A stretch of DNA of 6,575 bases, from assembly GCA_021442885.1 (NCBI GenBank), contig JABUVA010000009.1, forward strand, positions 29,911 through 36,485. The letters run 5' to 3'. The notes beneath the pieces are model-generated. The model was not told the origin of the DNA and searched no databases. It saw only the letters and a list, made by a program, of their open reading frames with translations. Positions 5,699 through 6,575 of the stretch are shown here, piece by piece. Source of the DNA: Methanobrevibacter sp. Lineage in GTDB: Archaea > Methanobacteriota > Methanobacteria > Methanobacteriales > Methanobacteriaceae. The position numbers and the translations under genes were made by a program. Position 1 is the stretch's first letter, and every line of letters begins with the position of its first letter.

Positions 5699-6460
5699 AT
5701 GTTTAAAATAAATTGGAAAGTTAAAATGGGAATTGTATTGTTGTTAGTTTCCTTTTTAATATATGCTTTTGCATTCTTTTTTTTAAATGAACCAGATAAA
5801 GTTATTTTCTACATTGTAATAGATTGTGCATTTATACCTATTGATGTCTTAATCGTAGTACTTGTACTCGAAAGTATTATTGAGAAAAAGAAAAAAGAAA
5901 CTGTTTTAGAAAAACTTGATATGATTTTAGGTGTTTTCTTCTCTGAAATGGGAAATGATTTACTTGAGATTATTTCAAAAGTAAATAATGATAATGATGA
6001 GATTATTCATAAAATAAGAAATATTGATAAGTGGGATGATGATGACTTTAAACATGCCTATAAATATTTAAAAACACATGGTGTGAAGTTTAGTCCTGAA
6101 ATTCCTGAAAGTGAAGTTCAAGGTTTTATAATTTCTTTAAAAAATATTATGAAAAGGAATCATGATTTTTTAATTGAATTATTGGAAAATCCAAATGTAC
6201 TTGAAAAGGTAGGTTTTTCAAGTCTTTTACTTGCTTTATTCCATTTAGATGATGAACTTGAACTTAGAAATGATTTAGATAAAATTAGTTCTTCTGATTT
6301 TAAACATATTATTGAAGATATTGATAGAGTTTATTGTAGATTAACTTATGAATGGATTAAATATTTACAGTTTTTAAATCATAATTATCCTTATATGAGC
6401 TCTTTAACATTAAGAGTTAATCCTTTTAATCCAGAGGTTAATGTTTATATTAGTGATTAA
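5699..6460 (+). CDS. Unrecognised protein with two N-terminal membrane segments
   Basis: I cannot name this 253-residue protein. Hydrophobic segments at about 11-29 and 35-57 form a hairpin across the membrane, with a short N-E-P-D-K link. A very basic stretch (E-K-K-K-K-E, 62-67) follows, which by the positive-inside rule puts the rest in the cytoplasm. The remainder is charged and probably mostly helical, with an acidic patch W-D-D-D-D at 112-116. H-L-D-D-E-L-E-L-R (182-190) and Y-P-Y-M-S-S-L-T-L-R-V-N-P-F-N-P (230-245) look like conserved signatures. From memory, related YPYxxSLxxRxNPF endings occur in uncharacterised two-TM proteins, but this is not checked. No catalytic motif is seen. 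The ATG at 5699 follows GATGGT closely; ATG 5726, behind GGAAAG, is an alternative start that still keeps both segments. It sits between cbiT and mobA with gaps of 4 and 1 bases, so it is clearly co-transcribed. Confidence 0.8.
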   Translation: MFKINWKVKMGIVLLLVSFLIYAFAFFFLNEPDKVIFYIVIDCAFIPIDVLIVVLVLESIIEKKKKETVLEKLDMILGVFFSEMGNDLLEIISKVNNDNDEIIHKIRNIDKWDDDDFKHAYKYLKTHGVKFSPEIPESEVQGFIISLKNIMKRNHDFLIELLENPNVLEKVGFSSLLLALFHLDDELELRNDLDKISSSDFKHIIEDIDRVYCRLTYEWIKYLQFLNHNYPYMSSLTLRVNPFNPEVNVYISD

Positions 6461-6461
6461 A

Positions 6462-6575
6462 ATGAAAAGTTGCATCATATTATGTGGAGGACAAAGTAGA
6501 AGAATGGGTCAAGATAAAGGATCTATGATTATTCAAGGAAAACCTATGATTATTCATATACTTCTCACTTTAAAT
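6462..6575 (+). CDS. mobA: Molybdenum cofactor guanylyltransferase, N-terminal part (MobA)
   Basis: Only the first 38 codons are in the window and the frame is open at the right edge. Residues 4-19 read C-I-I-L-C-G-G-Q-S-R-R-M-G-Q-D-K, the L-x-G-G-x-S-x-R-M-G-x-D-K nucleotide-binding loop of MobA. This protein attaches GMP from GTP to molybdopterin to make the guanine dinucleotide cofactor. In methanogens that cofactor is used by the Mo/W formylmethanofuran dehydrogenase and by formate dehydrogenase. Related nucleotidyltransferases share the loop, but the GGQSRRMG-DK form points to MobA. A GTGAT ribosome site (6453-6457) overlaps the end of the preceding gene, whose stop lies one base before this ATG, so translation may be coupled. 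Whether the full gene is intact cannot be seen. Confidence 0.85.
   Translation, partial: MKSCIILCGGQSRRMGQDKGSMIIQGKPMIIHILLTLN

Overview
The window looks like chromosomal DNA of a methanogenic archaeon of the order Methanobacteriales, most likely Methanobrevibacter or a close relative. The reasons are the very AT-rich base composition, heavy use of AAA, ATA and AGA codons, TATA-box-like promoter elements instead of bacterial -35/-10 pairs, ribosome-binding sites of the GGTG/GTGAT type, and the gene content: a type I dehydroquinase, a CbiT of the methanogen type, a GlnK/Amt pair and a UbiX. The mobA start at the right edge argues against Methanosphaera stadtmanae, which is reported to lack molybdopterin biosynthesis. 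The genus is inference; the archaeal methanogen assignment is firmer.

Layout. (1) 1-176 is a non-coding AT-rich leader with a TATA-like element. A minus-strand gene may begin at base 19, but this is weak. (2) 177-1475 is a two-gene plus-strand unit: aroD (shikimate pathway) and a membrane-anchored S26-type Ser/Lys peptidase with an unusual extra segment. (3) 1491-3058 is a minus-strand amt-glnK operon for ammonium uptake and its PII regulator. It converges on the first unit over a hairpin at 1482-1513. (4) 3059-3346 is the divergent intergenic region. It holds a 23-bp dyad next to a TATA-like element that fits an NrpR-type nitrogen operator, a hairpin followed by a T-rich stretch in the presumed amt leader, and a 13-bp direct repeat upstream of the HD gene. 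(5) 3347 to the right edge is a tight plus-strand operon: HD-domain phosphohydrolase, ubiX, cbiT, an unrecognised two-TM protein and mobA (cut by the window end). Gaps are 12 bp, a 1-bp overlap, 4 bp and 1 bp.

How the genes work together. Amt and GlnK form one unit: GlnK plugs the Amt channel when nitrogen is sufficient, and transcription is probably repressed at the operator. The right-hand operon groups enzymes of unrelated cofactor routes (prenylated FMN, cobalamin, molybdopterin guanine dinucleotide), all important to a methanogen, with a nucleotide phosphohydrolase and one unknown membrane protein.

No mobile element, CRISPR array, tRNA or rRNA was seen. No clearly new system is evident. 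The best leads are the compound operator, the amt leader hairpin, the peptidase with its insert, and the unknown membrane protein.
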